A stretch of DNA of 44,676 bases from contig JBMNOI010000010.1 in NCBI GenBank assembly GCA_050942995.1, positions 1 to 44,676 on the forward strand. Reading direction: 5' to 3'. This document shows, in pieces, positions 21,892 through 30,947 of the stretch (the first letter of the stretch is position 1; every line of letters begins with the position of its first letter). The notes below the pieces were generated by a model, which did no database searches, was not told the DNA's origin, and saw nothing but the letters and a program-made list of their open reading frames with translations. Position numbers and translations under genes: made by a program. This DNA comes from JBMNOI01 sp050942995 (GTDB lineage Bacteria > Chloroflexota > Anaerolineae > UBA1429).

Positions 21892-23823
21892 ATGATGACT
21901 CACCGACGTACTCTCATTGTACTAACGATCATGGCAGTCCTTTCTCTGACTGTTACGCTGATTTTGCCCATTCTATCCGTTCAGGCGGCGCCGTCGGATG
22001 CACCTGTGGCGACACGGGTCATCGCCAGCGCCGAGGGCAATCGCACACGCATTCGCATAGAGACCGAAGACGGTCGCTCGATTACGCTGGTCGATCAGCC
22101 CTATGACCGCATCATTCTGCCGCAGTTGAACGCGTTTATCACGCTCTCCCCTGACGGGAAGCAGATCTCTTATGCGACGGCGACCTATACTCCGAGCATG
22201 AACGCCCAGTTGTGGGTGCTGCGTACTGATGGCACCGACAAGCGTTTGGTGGGCGAGTTCCGTAACAACCTGTTCATCACCCCCCCGGTGTGGTCACCCG
22301 ACGGGCAGCGCCTGGCCTATGTTCGTACCGATAGCTCGGCGCCCCATGGAATCCGCCTGGAGTGGGCCAATGTGACCAACGGCACCGCGCGGGCCGTGCC
22401 CGATGCGCCGGGGTTCTCGCCGGACCTGTTCTACGGCAACCGCCCGAATCCCATCCGGTGGGATGAAGAGGGGTTGGCCTATGTGGACTATGGCAACGGC
22501 TTTGGGAAAAAGATCGTTCGGCGGGTGAGCCTGGAAACCGCCGCTGTGAGCGATCCCGTGCCTGCGCCGATGGAGGACGATGAAGCGGACGCGATGAAGG
22601 ACTGGGCCGGCGTGGCGACGATAGAGGCGACGCCGGTGATGTTGCCCTCCCCGGTGCCGGCGTTCAGCCAGACCGATCCGCGCTGGAGGAACACCGGTAT
22701 GCGCTCCTGCGGGTTGACCATCGGTGATGCGGGGTGCGCTTTGACGGCTACATCGGGTGTGCTCGCATACTTTGGCGTGAATACCAATCCCGCCTTGTTG
22801 AACAGCACTCTGGGCCGCCAGGCTTGCCCGATCATCTGGCAGGCGGCGGCCGACCGGGCCAGTGGTGGGCGCGCCAGCTTTACGGCGCCCGGCACCGGCC
22901 GTGTGGACGGTATTAATTGGGAAACGCTGGAGAACAACCTGCGCCAGGAACGCCCGGTTGTGATTCTGGTGGATCGCTACATCAGCGGGCGTTACTTTAC
23001 CCACTTTGTGACCGTCATCTCGGGCGTGGGCAATTCGCCGGCCAACTATACCATCATCGACTCGTGGGATGGTCGGGTCAAGAATCTGACCTCTTATACG
23101 GGCAACGGCTGGTCGGTCAGTGGCCTGCGCATCTTTGGCGGAACCCGGCCTGCCGACGAGGCAAAGAAATGCCCGGAATCCGGTGGGGTCATCCTCTACC
23201 AGGGTTCGGACTATGACTGCGGCTATGAGGGGGAGGAATCCGGCTGGATACGTCGTGATACTCCCGGCTGGCAGAATCTCCCCACAAACTTTAACGATCG
23301 GGCGAGTTCGCTGCGGGTGCCGGAGGGCTGGTCGGTCAAGCTGTATGAGCATATCGACCGCCAGGGCGCCTCGGTTTGCCGCAGCGCGGATGATGCCAAT
23401 TTCCGCGGCCAGACCTTTGACGGATCCAACGTCTCGCTGAACGATGAGGCGTCATCGTTCGAGGTGTTCGATAATCCCACCTGTGGCGCAACGCCGCCCA
23501 CCGGCCGGGTGACCATCGACTCGGGCGCATCGCTCACCTCATCACGCCATGTGACGCTGAATCTGTCGGCCGAAGGGTCCGGCGAGATCACCCATATGCG
23601 GGTTCGCAACAACTCGGACGATTGGACCTCGTGGGAGGCGTATGCCCCACAGCGCGAGTGGCGCTTGCCGGATCAAGACGGCAAGCATACCGTGTGGGTG
23701 CAATATCGCGATGCGGCCGGTCTTCTCTCGCCCGAGTACTCGGCAGAGGTGATCTATTCGGCGCCTTTTTCCAATAGCATACCGTTGATCTTGCGTGGCC
23801 TGTCGTTTGTGACGGGGCACTAA
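21892..23823 (+). CDS. Secreted TolB-like propeller / C39-peptidase-like protein
   Basis: 643 aa, ATG 21892 (21895 possible) after GGAAAG. The signal peptide covers residues ~7-32 and ends SVQAAPS. Residues ~40-215 contain SPDGK/SPDGQ repeats of a WD40-like/TolB propeller. Residues ~252-415 match the Peptidase_C39_2 fold: PAFSQTDPRW, GDAGCALTATS with C282, H371 in FTHFVT and D390 in IIDSWDG, an intact Cys-His-Asp set. Next come a crystallin-like segment (VILYQGSDYDC..., ~433-530) and a C-terminal Ig-like domain (~538-625), ending in a hydrophobic tail (SIPLILRGLSF). Probably an extracellular cysteine peptidase or peptide-binding surface protein. Confidence 0.8.
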   Translation: MMTHRRTLIVLTIMAVLSLTVTLILPILSVQAAPSDAPVATRVIASAEGNRTRIRIETEDGRSITLVDQPYDRIILPQLNAFITLSPDGKQISYATATYTPSMNAQLWVLRTDGTDKRLVGEFRNNLFITPPVWSPDGQRLAYVRTDSSAPHGIRLEWANVTNGTARAVPDAPGFSPDLFYGNRPNPIRWDEEGLAYVDYGNGFGKKIVRRVSLETAAVSDPVPAPMEDDEADAMKDWAGVATIEATPVMLPSPVPAFSQTDPRWRNTGMRSCGLTIGDAGCALTATSGVLAYFGVNTNPALLNSTLGRQACPIIWQAAADRASGGRASFTAPGTGRVDGINWETLENNLRQERPVVILVDRYISGRYFTHFVTVISGVGNSPANYTIIDSWDGRVKNLTSYTGNGWSVSGLRIFGGTRPADEAKKCPESGGVILYQGSDYDCGYEGEESGWIRRDTPGWQNLPTNFNDRASSLRVPEGWSVKLYEHIDRQGASVCRSADDANFRGQTFDGSNVSLNDEASSFEVFDNPTCGATPPTGRVTIDSGASLTSSRHVTLNLSAEGSGEITHMRVRNNSDDWTSWEAYAPQREWRLPDQDGKHTVWVQYRDAAGLLSPEYSAEVIYSAPFSNSIPLILRGLSFVTGH

Positions 23824-23847
23824 CCCCCGGTTGACTCAGGGGTTATC

Positions 23848-23879
23848 AGAGGGCGGCCCGTATACGGGCCGCCCTCTTT
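23848..23879 (+). terminator. Palindromic terminator
   Basis: A perfect 30-base palindrome (23848-23877) centred on GTATAC, with arms AGAGGGCGGCCC and GGGCCGCCCTCT, followed by TT. A smaller stem TAACCCC/GGGGTTA (23821-23827/23839-23845) includes the stop codon. Confidence 0.85.
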
Positions 23880-23977
23880 GGTCTCTCGCCCACTCACAAG
23901 AACTCAAAGTGCGTTCATCTCGTATGTTAGAGTAGAGATACCGCGGTGCGAGAAGAGGGGGCTCGTGCAAAGTGGCA

Positions 23978-24005
23978 TTGCACACCAAACAGGATACAAT
24001 ATACT
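23978..24005 (+). promoter_or_regulatory. Promoter of the purN run
   Basis: TTGCAC (23978-23983), 16 bases, TATACT (24000-24005). The transcript would start ~30 bases before ATG 24046. Confidence 0.65.
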
Positions 24006-24045
24006 TATTGCACCCGAACTCACCGCACCGATTTGAGGAGCGAAT

Positions 24046-24684
24046 ATGCCCCGGAAAAGCGCAGCAGCACCCGGTCCGACTCTTCGGCTGGGCTTTCTGG
24101 CCTCACACGGCGGCAGCAACATGCAGGCCATCATCGATGCCTGTAAAGAGGGGCGTCTAGATGCCACGCCGTGTGTGGTGATCAGCAACAACTCGAACTC
24201 GATGGCGCTGGAGCGCGCCCGACGAGAGGGAATTCCTTGCGTTCACCTCAGCCGGGTCACGCATCCCGATCCTGATGCGCTGGATCGGGCCGTGCTGGAT
24301 ACGCTGCGGAAGCATGAGGTGAATCTGGTGGTGCTGGCGGGATATATGAAAAAGCTGGGGCCGCGCACTCTGGCGCACTATCAGAGGCGCATTCTAAACA
24401 TTCATCCGGCGCTGCTGCCCCGATATGGTGGTAAAGGGATGTATGGCCAGCACGTGCACGAGGCGGTGCTGGCAGCGGGCGAGAGCGAAACGGGCGTCAC
24501 CATTCATCTGGTGAACGAGAATTACGATCAGGGGCCTATCATCGCGCAGCGGCGTGTGCCGGTGTTGCCCGGTGATACCGTCGAATCTCTGGCCGAGCGG
24601 GTACTGGAGCAGGAACACCGGCTGTATGCCGAGACGTTACAGCGCATCGCTCGGGGCGAGATCGACCTGGACAGTGCAGCGTAA
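24046..24684 (+). CDS. purN: Phosphoribosylglycinamide formyltransferase
   Basis: 212 aa, ATG with GAGGAG five bases before. GAR transformylase transfers a formyl group from 10-formyl-THF to GAR in purine synthesis. Motifs: LGFLASHGGSNMQAII (phosphate-binding loop), VVISNNSNSMALERAR, the LVVLAGYMKKLG strand and ILNIHPALLPRYGGKGMYG with the catalytic N and H. VTIHLVNENYDQGPIIAQ with the catalytic Asp follows. All key residues are present and the length is normal. No other pur gene is nearby; it is the first of a co-directional run and is followed after 14 bases by a methyltransferase. Confidence 0.95.
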   Translation: MPRKSAAAPGPTLRLGFLASHGGSNMQAIIDACKEGRLDATPCVVISNNSNSMALERARREGIPCVHLSRVTHPDPDALDRAVLDTLRKHEVNLVVLAGYMKKLGPRTLAHYQRRILNIHPALLPRYGGKGMYGQHVHEAVLAAGESETGVTIHLVNENYDQGPIIAQRRVPVLPGDTVESLAERVLEQEHRLYAETLQRIARGEIDLDSAA

Positions 24685-24698
24685 GATAGGAGCATACC

Positions 24699-25544
24699 AT
24701 GAGATTGTCGGATATCGTATATCGAGATTTTGCGCCCGAGCCCTGGAGCGAGGGGGACAACATCCCGTGGAACGATCCCGAGTTCAGCAAGCACATGCTG
24801 CGCGAGCACCTGAGCCAGGATCATGACGCCGCCAGTCGGCGCGCGGCAAAGATCGACGCCCATGTGGAATGGATCCATACCCATCTGCTGGAGGGGCGTC
24901 CTGCCCGGGTGCTCGATCTGGGCTGCGGTCCGGGGTTGTACAGCGCCCGCCTGGCCCGGCTCGGGCATACCTGCGTCGGCATCGACTATTCGCCGGCCTC
25001 GATCGACTATGCGATACGACAGGCCGAGGCCGAAAGGCTTGCGTGTCGATTCATGCACAAAGATATTCGTGTCGCCGAGTATGGGGCGGGCTATTCGCTG
25101 GCCATGCTCCTTTACGGTGAGCTGAACGTGTTCTCTCGCCAGGATGCGCGACTCATTTTGCGGCGGGCTGCCGATGCGCTGGTTCCGGGGGGGATGTTGC
25201 TTCTCGAGCCTCATAACGAAGCGTGGATGCTGCAGGCGGGGCAGGCCGGGAGTTCCTGGTACTCGTCCGAGGGGGGCCTGTTTGCCGAGGTGCCCCACCT
25301 GGTGCTTACGGAGAATATCTGGGATGATGCCCGTCGGATCCTCACGATCCGCCACTATCTCATCACGGCTCATGATGCGACGGTGACGCGCTATGCCCAG
25401 AGTATGCAGACCTATTCGATCGATGAATATCGAGATCTGTTATCCGAGTGTGGTTTTGGTGACGTGCGATGCTATTCTTCGCTCATGGGGAAAGACGATC
25501 CCTCGCAGAGCGCTCTCATGGTGTTGGTCGCGCACAAGGTATAG
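24699..25544 (+). CDS. Class I SAM-dependent methyltransferase
   Basis: 281 aa, ATG with AGGAG seven bases before. SAM-binding motif I is VLDLGCGPG (71-79), motif II is CVGIDYSPASIDYA, followed by LLYGELNVFSRQDA and LVPGGMLLLEP (post-motif III). The N-terminal ~60 residues with EPWSEGDNIPWNDPEFS form a substrate cap of the kind seen in small-molecule methyltransferases. The substrate is unknown. It starts 14 bases after purN and ends 24 bases before the hydrolase gene, so it is very probably in the same mRNA. Confidence 0.9.
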   Translation: MRLSDIVYRDFAPEPWSEGDNIPWNDPEFSKHMLREHLSQDHDAASRRAAKIDAHVEWIHTHLLEGRPARVLDLGCGPGLYSARLARLGHTCVGIDYSPASIDYAIRQAEAERLACRFMHKDIRVAEYGAGYSLAMLLYGELNVFSRQDARLILRRAADALVPGGMLLLEPHNEAWMLQAGQAGSSWYSSEGGLFAEVPHLVLTENIWDDARRILTIRHYLITAHDATVTRYAQSMQTYSIDEYRDLLSECGFGDVRCYSSLMGKDDPSQSALMVLVAHKV

Positions 25545-25568
25545 ATCATGGCAGGCGGAGGCGAAACA

Positions 25569-26444
25569 ATGGAACGCCCCCTGAATGACGTCCGCCACGA
25601 GGAAGGCATCTTTTGGGCCGCCGACGGGTTGTGTCTGTTCGAGCAGTTCTGGCACCCAACGACAGCGCCTCGAGGCGTCGTTGTGATGATACACGGCCAC
25701 GGCGACCATAGCGGCCGCTACGCCTCTCTGGGCGAGTTCCTGGCCCAGGAGGGCTATGCTGCCGAGGCGATGGATCTGCGCGGCCACGGTCGCTCTCAGG
25801 GGCCGCGGGCATTCGTTTGGTCCTTTGATGAGTATGTGAACGATGTCGAACGGTTTCTGGAGCGGGTGAGGCGGCGTTACCCGGGGGCGCCCCTGTTCCT
25901 TCTGGGGCACAGTATGGGGGGTACCGTCGTGACGTTGCTGGCGCTGAATCGTCGATCGAGTGGGGGCGGCCGCTCACAGGACCCGGCCGGCCTCATCCTG
26001 TGCAGCGCCGCCGTGCGGGTCAGCGACCACGTGTCGCCCCTTCTGGTGCGCCTGGCCCCGTTGCTGGGGCGGCTGCTGCCGAGGATGTCGTCGCTCCGGC
26101 TCGATAGCGCGGCGATCTCGCGAGATCCGGCGGTGGTCGAGGCCGCCCGAGTCGATCCGTTGATGTACCACGGCGGCATGAAGGCGCGTACCGGCGCCGA
26201 GCTGCACCGGGCCATCACCCGTATCCAGCTCGATATGGAGCGCCTCACCCTGCCTCTGTTGATCATGCACGGTACCGATGACGCCATCGTCGAGGTGACG
26301 GGCAGTGAAGAGATCTACCAGCGGGCCGGCTCCAAAGACAAGATGCTCCTTCTCTATCGGGGGTTCTACCATGAACTGTTCACCGACCCCGAAGCGGAAC
26401 GGGTGCACGACGATCTGTTGGGCTGGCTGGATGCGCGCGCCTGA
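25569..26444 (+). CDS. Alpha/beta hydrolase, lysophospholipase / monoacylglycerol lipase type
   Basis: 291 aa. ATG 25569 is preceded by GGAGG at 25556-25560; the ATG at 25548 has no RBS. Motifs typical of the Hydrolase_4 group: VMIHGHGDHSGRY (oxyanion region), DLRGHGRSQGPR, nucleophile elbow GHSMGG with S115, acid D238 in HGTDDAIVE and H268 in GFYHELF. The triad is complete. Family members cleave the acyl ester of monoacylglycerols or lysophospholipids; this substrate class is inferred. No signal peptide is present, so it is cytoplasmic. Confidence 0.9.
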   Translation: MERPLNDVRHEEGIFWAADGLCLFEQFWHPTTAPRGVVVMIHGHGDHSGRYASLGEFLAQEGYAAEAMDLRGHGRSQGPRAFVWSFDEYVNDVERFLERVRRRYPGAPLFLLGHSMGGTVVTLLALNRRSSGGGRSQDPAGLILCSAAVRVSDHVSPLLVRLAPLLGRLLPRMSSLRLDSAAISRDPAVVEAARVDPLMYHGGMKARTGAELHRAITRIQLDMERLTLPLLIMHGTDDAIVEVTGSEEIYQRAGSKDKMLLLYRGFYHELFTDPEAERVHDDLLGWLDARA

Positions 26445-26529
26445 TCCTGCATGTCGGAGCGAACGGTCGTCATCGGGCGTATGCTGATGAGCTACCCCTT
26501 TTTCATCATATCGCAGAGGAGCGTTCACG

Positions 26530-27141
26530 ATGCATGTACTGGGCATCTCGGGCACGCCACGGGCCGGGGGCAATAGCGATATTCTTCTGGCTCATGCCCT
26601 GGAGCCGTTCGCGCAGGCCGGCTGGGAAGTGGAACATGTCCGGCTGTGCGACATGACGGTGGCTCCCTGCCGTGGCTGCGACGCCTGCCGTCGCGAGGGC
26701 GCCTGTGTGGTAGACGATGATATGGCGATACTGTACGACGCATTTTCACGTTGTGACGCCCTCATCATCTCCAGCCCCGTATATTATCGCAATGTCAGCG
26801 CCTCGCTGCTCGCCGTAATGCAGCGCCACTATGGAATCTCTCTACGAGAGCCGTTGAGGGGTGTGGCCGGTGGCGCCATCGCCGTCGGGCGGGGCACCGG
26901 CGGCGGTCAGGCGATGGTGCTCAACGTCATCTATACCTGGATGCTCTCCTGCGGCATGATATGCGTCCCCGGCGAACTGAACGGCGTCACCGCGGTGGCC
27001 GATGCGCCGGGAGATATTCTGGCGCAGCCCAAACGTCTGGAGCAGGCGGCCATACTGGGCGAAAATGTGCTGCATGTGGCCCGGGCCTGTGCGCCATTAC
27101 GGCATGAAGGGGGCCGGTTCGCCCGGCCGGCGCAGGGTTAG
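26530..27141 (+). CDS. Iron-sulfur flavoprotein / NAD(P)H-dependent FMN reductase
   Basis: 203 aa, ATG with GAGGAG eight bases before. The flavodoxin-like FMN-binding start is VLGISGTPRAGGNSD (3-17). The compact cysteine motif C47-x2-C50-x2-C53-x5-C59 matches the 4Fe-4S site of archaeal iron-sulfur flavoproteins. LIISSPVYYRNVSASL is the second FMN loop, and AIAVGRGTGGGQ is the third. Such proteins move electrons between ferredoxin-like donors and flavin substrates or quinones. The stop is four bases before the next start, so the two are coupled. Confidence 0.88.
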   Translation: MHVLGISGTPRAGGNSDILLAHALEPFAQAGWEVEHVRLCDMTVAPCRGCDACRREGACVVDDDMAILYDAFSRCDALIISSPVYYRNVSASLLAVMQRHYGISLREPLRGVAGGAIAVGRGTGGGQAMVLNVIYTWMLSCGMICVPGELNGVTAVADAPGDILAQPKRLEQAAILGENVLHVARACAPLRHEGGRFARPAQG

Positions 27142-27145
27142 CGCT

Positions 27146-27934
27146 ATGCTGATCGTCGATATGCACGTGCACACCGGCCACTCGGTGGACGCCAGGGACG
27201 ATATGGATGCCATGTGCCGCGCCGCCATCGACGCGGGGCTGGACGCCATCGCGTTTACCGAGCATTACGACCTCAACCCGGACGACATGGGCTATGGCTT
27301 CTTTCGGCCGGATGCCTACTCCCGGGCCATCGATGAGGCGCGGACGCGCTATGGCGACCGGCTGGAGATCCTCAAGGGGATCGAGTTTGGCGAACCTCAC
27401 GAGTACCCCGCCGAGCTGGAGCGAATGGCGGCTACCGGCGATTTCGACGTCATCCTTGCCGGCGTCCACTGGATGAACGGCGCGTTTGTGGGGGATGGGG
27501 CGTTGCGCCGGCGGCTGTCGATCGAGGCGATTTTCGAGGCCTACTACGAGGCGGTGTATCGCACCGTCATGGTGGGCGGATTCGATGTGCTGGCCCATGT
27601 CGATCTCCCCAAGCGGTATCTGGGCGAATGGGCCATGACGCCCGCGGCCGCCGACACGCCGGATGCGATGCTGGCCGAGCTGGTGCGCGCCGGCATCGCT
27701 CTGGAGATCAACACCTCACCTTTGCGCAGGGGGTTGGACGAGTGCGCCCCCGATCTGCCGATTCTACGACGTTATGCCGCGGCGGGGGGCGGACCCATTA
27801 CGCTGGGCTCGGATGCCCACTCGACGGGTGGGATCGCCGCCGATTTCGATCGCGCTCTGGCGCTGGCCCGACAGGCGGGGGTGGGGCCGGTGGGCCTGGT
27901 GCGACAGAGACATTTCGTACCGCTAGGCGGATAG
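27146..27934 (+). CDS. PHP domain histidinol-phosphatase-like protein (HisJ type)
   Basis: 262 aa. ATG 27146 is chosen since homology starts at VDMHVHTGHSVDA (H7, H9); the upstream in-frame starts lie inside the flavoprotein gene. Other metal motifs: FTEHYDLN, KGIEFGEPHE, ILAGVHWMNG, DVLAHVDLPKRY, and the final GSDAHSTGGI. The complete trinuclear PHP site matches HisJ-type histidinol phosphatases. However, no other his gene is near, and many such proteins hydrolyse other phosphoesters, so the histidine role is not certain. Second PHP gene of the window besides 4617-5312. Confidence 0.85.
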   Translation: MLIVDMHVHTGHSVDARDDMDAMCRAAIDAGLDAIAFTEHYDLNPDDMGYGFFRPDAYSRAIDEARTRYGDRLEILKGIEFGEPHEYPAELERMAATGDFDVILAGVHWMNGAFVGDGALRRRLSIEAIFEAYYEAVYRTVMVGGFDVLAHVDLPKRYLGEWAMTPAAADTPDAMLAELVRAGIALEINTSPLRRGLDECAPDLPILRRYAAAGGGPITLGSDAHSTGGIAADFDRALALARQAGVGPVGLVRQRHFVPLGG

Positions 27935-27980
27935 GCATAGAACCGTCATACTCGAATCATCATTGCCCGGAGGCTGCCTC

Positions 27981-29195
27981 ATGAAGATATCGCGGCATAC
28001 CGCTCGCCGAATGGCTCTGACGGCTCAGGGGCTTGACGGTGGCTGGACGCTGCCGGAGGGCAAGGAGGGCGTGGCCCGGGCCGTCGAGCGATTGGGTTAT
28101 GTGCAGATCGACACCATCGCGGTGGTCGAGCGGGCGCACCATCATGTGTTGTGGACGCGCTGCCCCGACTATGCTCCCGAGATGCTGGATGAGCTCCAGT
28201 CGCAGGATCGCCGGGTGTTCGAGTGCTGGACCCATGCCGCCTCGTACGCGCCCATGATCCACTACCGCTACTATCTGCGGCGCATGCGGGCTTCTGCTCA
28301 GCGCGAGCGTGTCCGACGCTGGCGTGAGGAGAATGCCGGGCTGATTGACTATGTGCTGGGGCGCATCCGTGAGGAGGGGGCGCTGGCCTCATCAGACTTT
28401 GAAGCGCCCGATGATTTCGAGCCCGGCACATGGTGGAACTGGAAGCCGGCCAAGTCTGCGCTGGAGGTGCTGTTCGACTCGGGCGAGCTGATGATCTCCG
28501 GGCGGCGCAATTTCCAACGACTGTACGACCTGCGCGAGCGGGTTCTCCCTGACTGGGTGGATACCACCGAACCCTCGCTCGAAGAGGAGCATCGCTTCCG
28601 GGTGTGTGAGGCGTTGCGCGCTCAGGGAATTGCCGCCCGGCGTGACCTGCGTCATGGTGGGCAGAGCATGGCGGTGCTGGAGCGCACGCTGAACGAATTG
28701 CAAGAGGCGGGGGAGGTGGCGGCCCTGGAGGTGGAAGGGCTGAAGGAGCCCCACTATGCTCTGGTCGACACTCTGGAAAAGATCGAGACAGAGGGCGCTC
28801 TGGAGATGAATGACGGGACGCTGCCCCTGCTCTCACCCTTTGATAACGCCATTATCTGGCGCGACCGGCTGACGCGGCTGTTCGATTTCGAGTACAGCCT
28901 GGAATGCTACGTGCCCAGAGATAAGCGACGGTACGGCTATTTCACCCTGCCCATTCTCTGGGGCGAGCGATTTATCGGGCGGCTGGATCCCAAGGCCGAC
29001 CGCAAGACATGTGCGTTGATCGTGCGCAATCTCGTGCTCGAGCCGGATGTAAAAGATCCGGGCGCTCTGATGCCCGCGCTGGCCGTGCGCCTGCACGAAT
29101 ATGCCGCCTTTAACGGCTGCGCTCGGGTGATCGTAGAGGCGACCGATCCGCCCCGATTGCGTGAGGTATTGACCCGGGCGCTGGATGCCGCCTGA
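27981..29195 (+). CDS. Winged-helix DNA glycosylase, YcaQ/AlkZ-like
   Basis: 404 aa. ATG 27981 has GGAGG eight bases before. The whole protein matches the HTH_42 (DUF1006) family of tandem winged helices: start SRHTARRMALTAQGLDG, the catalytic Q-x-D motif VQIDTI (Q42, D44), RAHHHVLWTRCPDY, ECWTHAASYAPM, and the C-terminal LSPFDNAIIWRDR and FIGRLDPKADR segments. YcaQ unhooks interstrand crosslinks made by nitrogen mustards, and AlkZ removes azinomycin lesions. The Q-x-D motif places this protein in the YcaQ-like branch. Its alkylated substrate is inferred. It closes the run that starts at purN. Confidence 0.9.
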   Translation: MKISRHTARRMALTAQGLDGGWTLPEGKEGVARAVERLGYVQIDTIAVVERAHHHVLWTRCPDYAPEMLDELQSQDRRVFECWTHAASYAPMIHYRYYLRRMRASAQRERVRRWREENAGLIDYVLGRIREEGALASSDFEAPDDFEPGTWWNWKPAKSALEVLFDSGELMISGRRNFQRLYDLRERVLPDWVDTTEPSLEEEHRFRVCEALRAQGIAARRDLRHGGQSMAVLERTLNELQEAGEVAALEVEGLKEPHYALVDTLEKIETEGALEMNDGTLPLLSPFDNAIIWRDRLTRLFDFEYSLECYVPRDKRRYGYFTLPILWGERFIGRLDPKADRKTCALIVRNLVLEPDVKDPGALMPALAVRLHEYAAFNGCARVIVEATDPPRLREVLTRALDAA

Positions 29196-29380
29196 CCTCG
29201 TACCCGATGGCGCACGAGGCGCCCGGTTGATCTGCTCGAGATGGCGGTAGAGTGCTGACGGATGGATGCTCCCCTTGTCGCGCCGTCTCGCGTTTTCGGC
29301 TCGTTCGACGGAACCCCCCACTTATGATAGACTGGGCCCCGTTCTATCTGGCCTGGTCTATCTGCTTTCGGGAGTATGGC

Positions 29381-30937
29381 ATGCCCCTCAGTCCGACCCT
29401 GCGCGTGTTGCCGGCGATGACGCCCATCCTGGTGATTTTAGCCCTCATGCTCATCGCCCGCTGGTCGGCGGCGAGAGCGGGCATATTGGGCCTGTTGGTG
29501 ACGCTGGCCATTGCGTGGGTGGCCTTTGGCTACGGCCGGGAGGTGTATCCCGGCCTCGGCCCGGTGAGAGCCACCACCGGCGCCCTGGCCGAGGCCGTCT
29601 CGGCGACATTTACCATTCTATGGATCATCTTTCCCGCATTGCTCATCCACCAGGTGCAGGTACGCACCGGCGCCATCGAGGTGCTGCGGCGCTCTCTCGC
29701 TCGCCTCACCGGTGACCCGCACATGGTGGCGCTACTCATCGGCTGGTTTTTCGCCCTGTTCTTTGAGGGAGCCGCCGGATTCGGCACGCCCGTCGCCCTC
29801 ACCGCGCCCCTTTTGGTAAGCGTGGGATTTGCCCCCGCCATGGCGGTGGCCGTCGCCCTCATCGGCCACTCGGTGGGCGTGTCGTTTGGCGCTATCGGCG
29901 CGCCGATGGTGCCTCTCATCACGGCGGCCGAATTCGACAGCACGGGCATGTCGCGGGCCATCGGCATATACCATCTGGCCCTGGGATGGGTGATGCCGCT
30001 GATTCTCATGACCATCATCCGTCGGCATCTGCCCGCAGGCCAGAGCCGGGTGCGCGGTATCTGGGGGTGGACGCTACTGGCCGGCGTGCTGTTTCTCATC
30101 CCCTATTACCTCATCGCCTACTGGGTGGGGCCCGAGTTACCCAGCATGGGGGGAGCGCTCATCGGCGGGGCGATCTTTGTGATGTTGCTGCATTATGCCG
30201 AACGCCATACAACCATCGCGCCGGATGAGGGCGATCCTCTGCCCGTGGGCCGATTGATCCATGCCGCCGCGCCCTACCTGGCGCTGGTGTTCCTCATTAC
30301 GGCGACCCGGCTGATTCCGCCGCTGCGCCAGGCCCTCACCGATGTGGTGTGGGAATGGTCGCTGTTCGGTGTGTTCCGCGGGAGCATCCTGCCGTTGTAT
30401 CAGTCGGGCACCATGCTGTTCGCCGCTTTTTTGCTGGGCGCCCTGTGGCAACGGCCTCCCTGGGCGATGGTGCGCGCCTCCTTCACGACGACCATAAGAG
30501 GGCTAGGGGGGGTAACGGTGGCGCTGCTGACCATGCTCAGCCTGTCGCGGCTCATGGTGCACGCCGGCCTCACCGGTACCCTGGCCGTTGCGGCAGCTGC
30601 CACCGCGGGTGGGCTGTGGCCCCTCTTTTCACCGTTCGTGGGCGTGCTGGGTACCTTTATCACCGGCTCGGCCACGGCGTCCAACATTCTTTTTGCCGAG
30701 TTTCAGCTTGCCACGGCCACCGATCTGGGTCTGCCGCTTCTGCGGCTGCTGGGCACCCAGGGGTTCGGCGCGGCGGTGGGCAATATCATCTGCCCGCACA
30801 ACATCATCGCGGGCGGAGCCACTGTCGGCCTTGCCGGTCGAGAGGGCGATGTGTTGCGACGCACCCTGTGGCCCTGCCTGCTCTATGCGGGGCTGGGCGG
30901 CATCATGGCGCTGCTGCTGGTGACGGCGGGCATCTGA
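29381..30937 (+). CDS. L-lactate permease (LctP) family transporter
   Basis: 518 aa. ATG 29381 is chosen by GGGAG six bases before and because the first membrane segment follows; in-frame ATGs at 29252 and 29324 have no RBS. More than 12 hydrophobic segments are seen. The family motifs include FALFFEGAAGFGTPVALTAP, GHSVGVSFGAIGAPMVP, TFITGSATASNILFAEFQ and QGFGAAVGNIICPHNIIA, the last two near the C-terminus. The protein is a proton-coupled lactate/glycolate symporter of the inner membrane by family. A possible -10 box (TATGAT) lies at ~29322 without a good -35. No lactate dehydrogenase gene is near. Confidence 0.92.
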   Translation: MPLSPTLRVLPAMTPILVILALMLIARWSAARAGILGLLVTLAIAWVAFGYGREVYPGLGPVRATTGALAEAVSATFTILWIIFPALLIHQVQVRTGAIEVLRRSLARLTGDPHMVALLIGWFFALFFEGAAGFGTPVALTAPLLVSVGFAPAMAVAVALIGHSVGVSFGAIGAPMVPLITAAEFDSTGMSRAIGIYHLALGWVMPLILMTIIRRHLPAGQSRVRGIWGWTLLAGVLFLIPYYLIAYWVGPELPSMGGALIGGAIFVMLLHYAERHTTIAPDEGDPLPVGRLIHAAAPYLALVFLITATRLIPPLRQALTDVVWEWSLFGVFRGSILPLYQSGTMLFAAFLLGALWQRPPWAMVRASFTTTIRGLGGVTVALLTMLSLSRLMVHAGLTGTLAVAAAATAGGLWPLFSPFVGVLGTFITGSATASNILFAEFQLATATDLGLPLLRLLGTQGFGAAVGNIICPHNIIAGGATVGLAGREGDVLRRTLWPCLLYAGLGGIMALLLVTAGI

Positions 30938-30947
30938 ACCGAATCTA

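Noticed and set aside
27002..27146. Extended start of the PHP gene
   Set aside because: It lies inside the flavoprotein gene and has no similarity to PHP proteins.
24670..29195. The purN-to-ycaQ run as a biosynthetic gene cluster
   Set aside because: The genes are co-directional but functionally mixed (purine synthesis, lipase, flavoprotein, repair) and lack any scaffold-forming enzyme.
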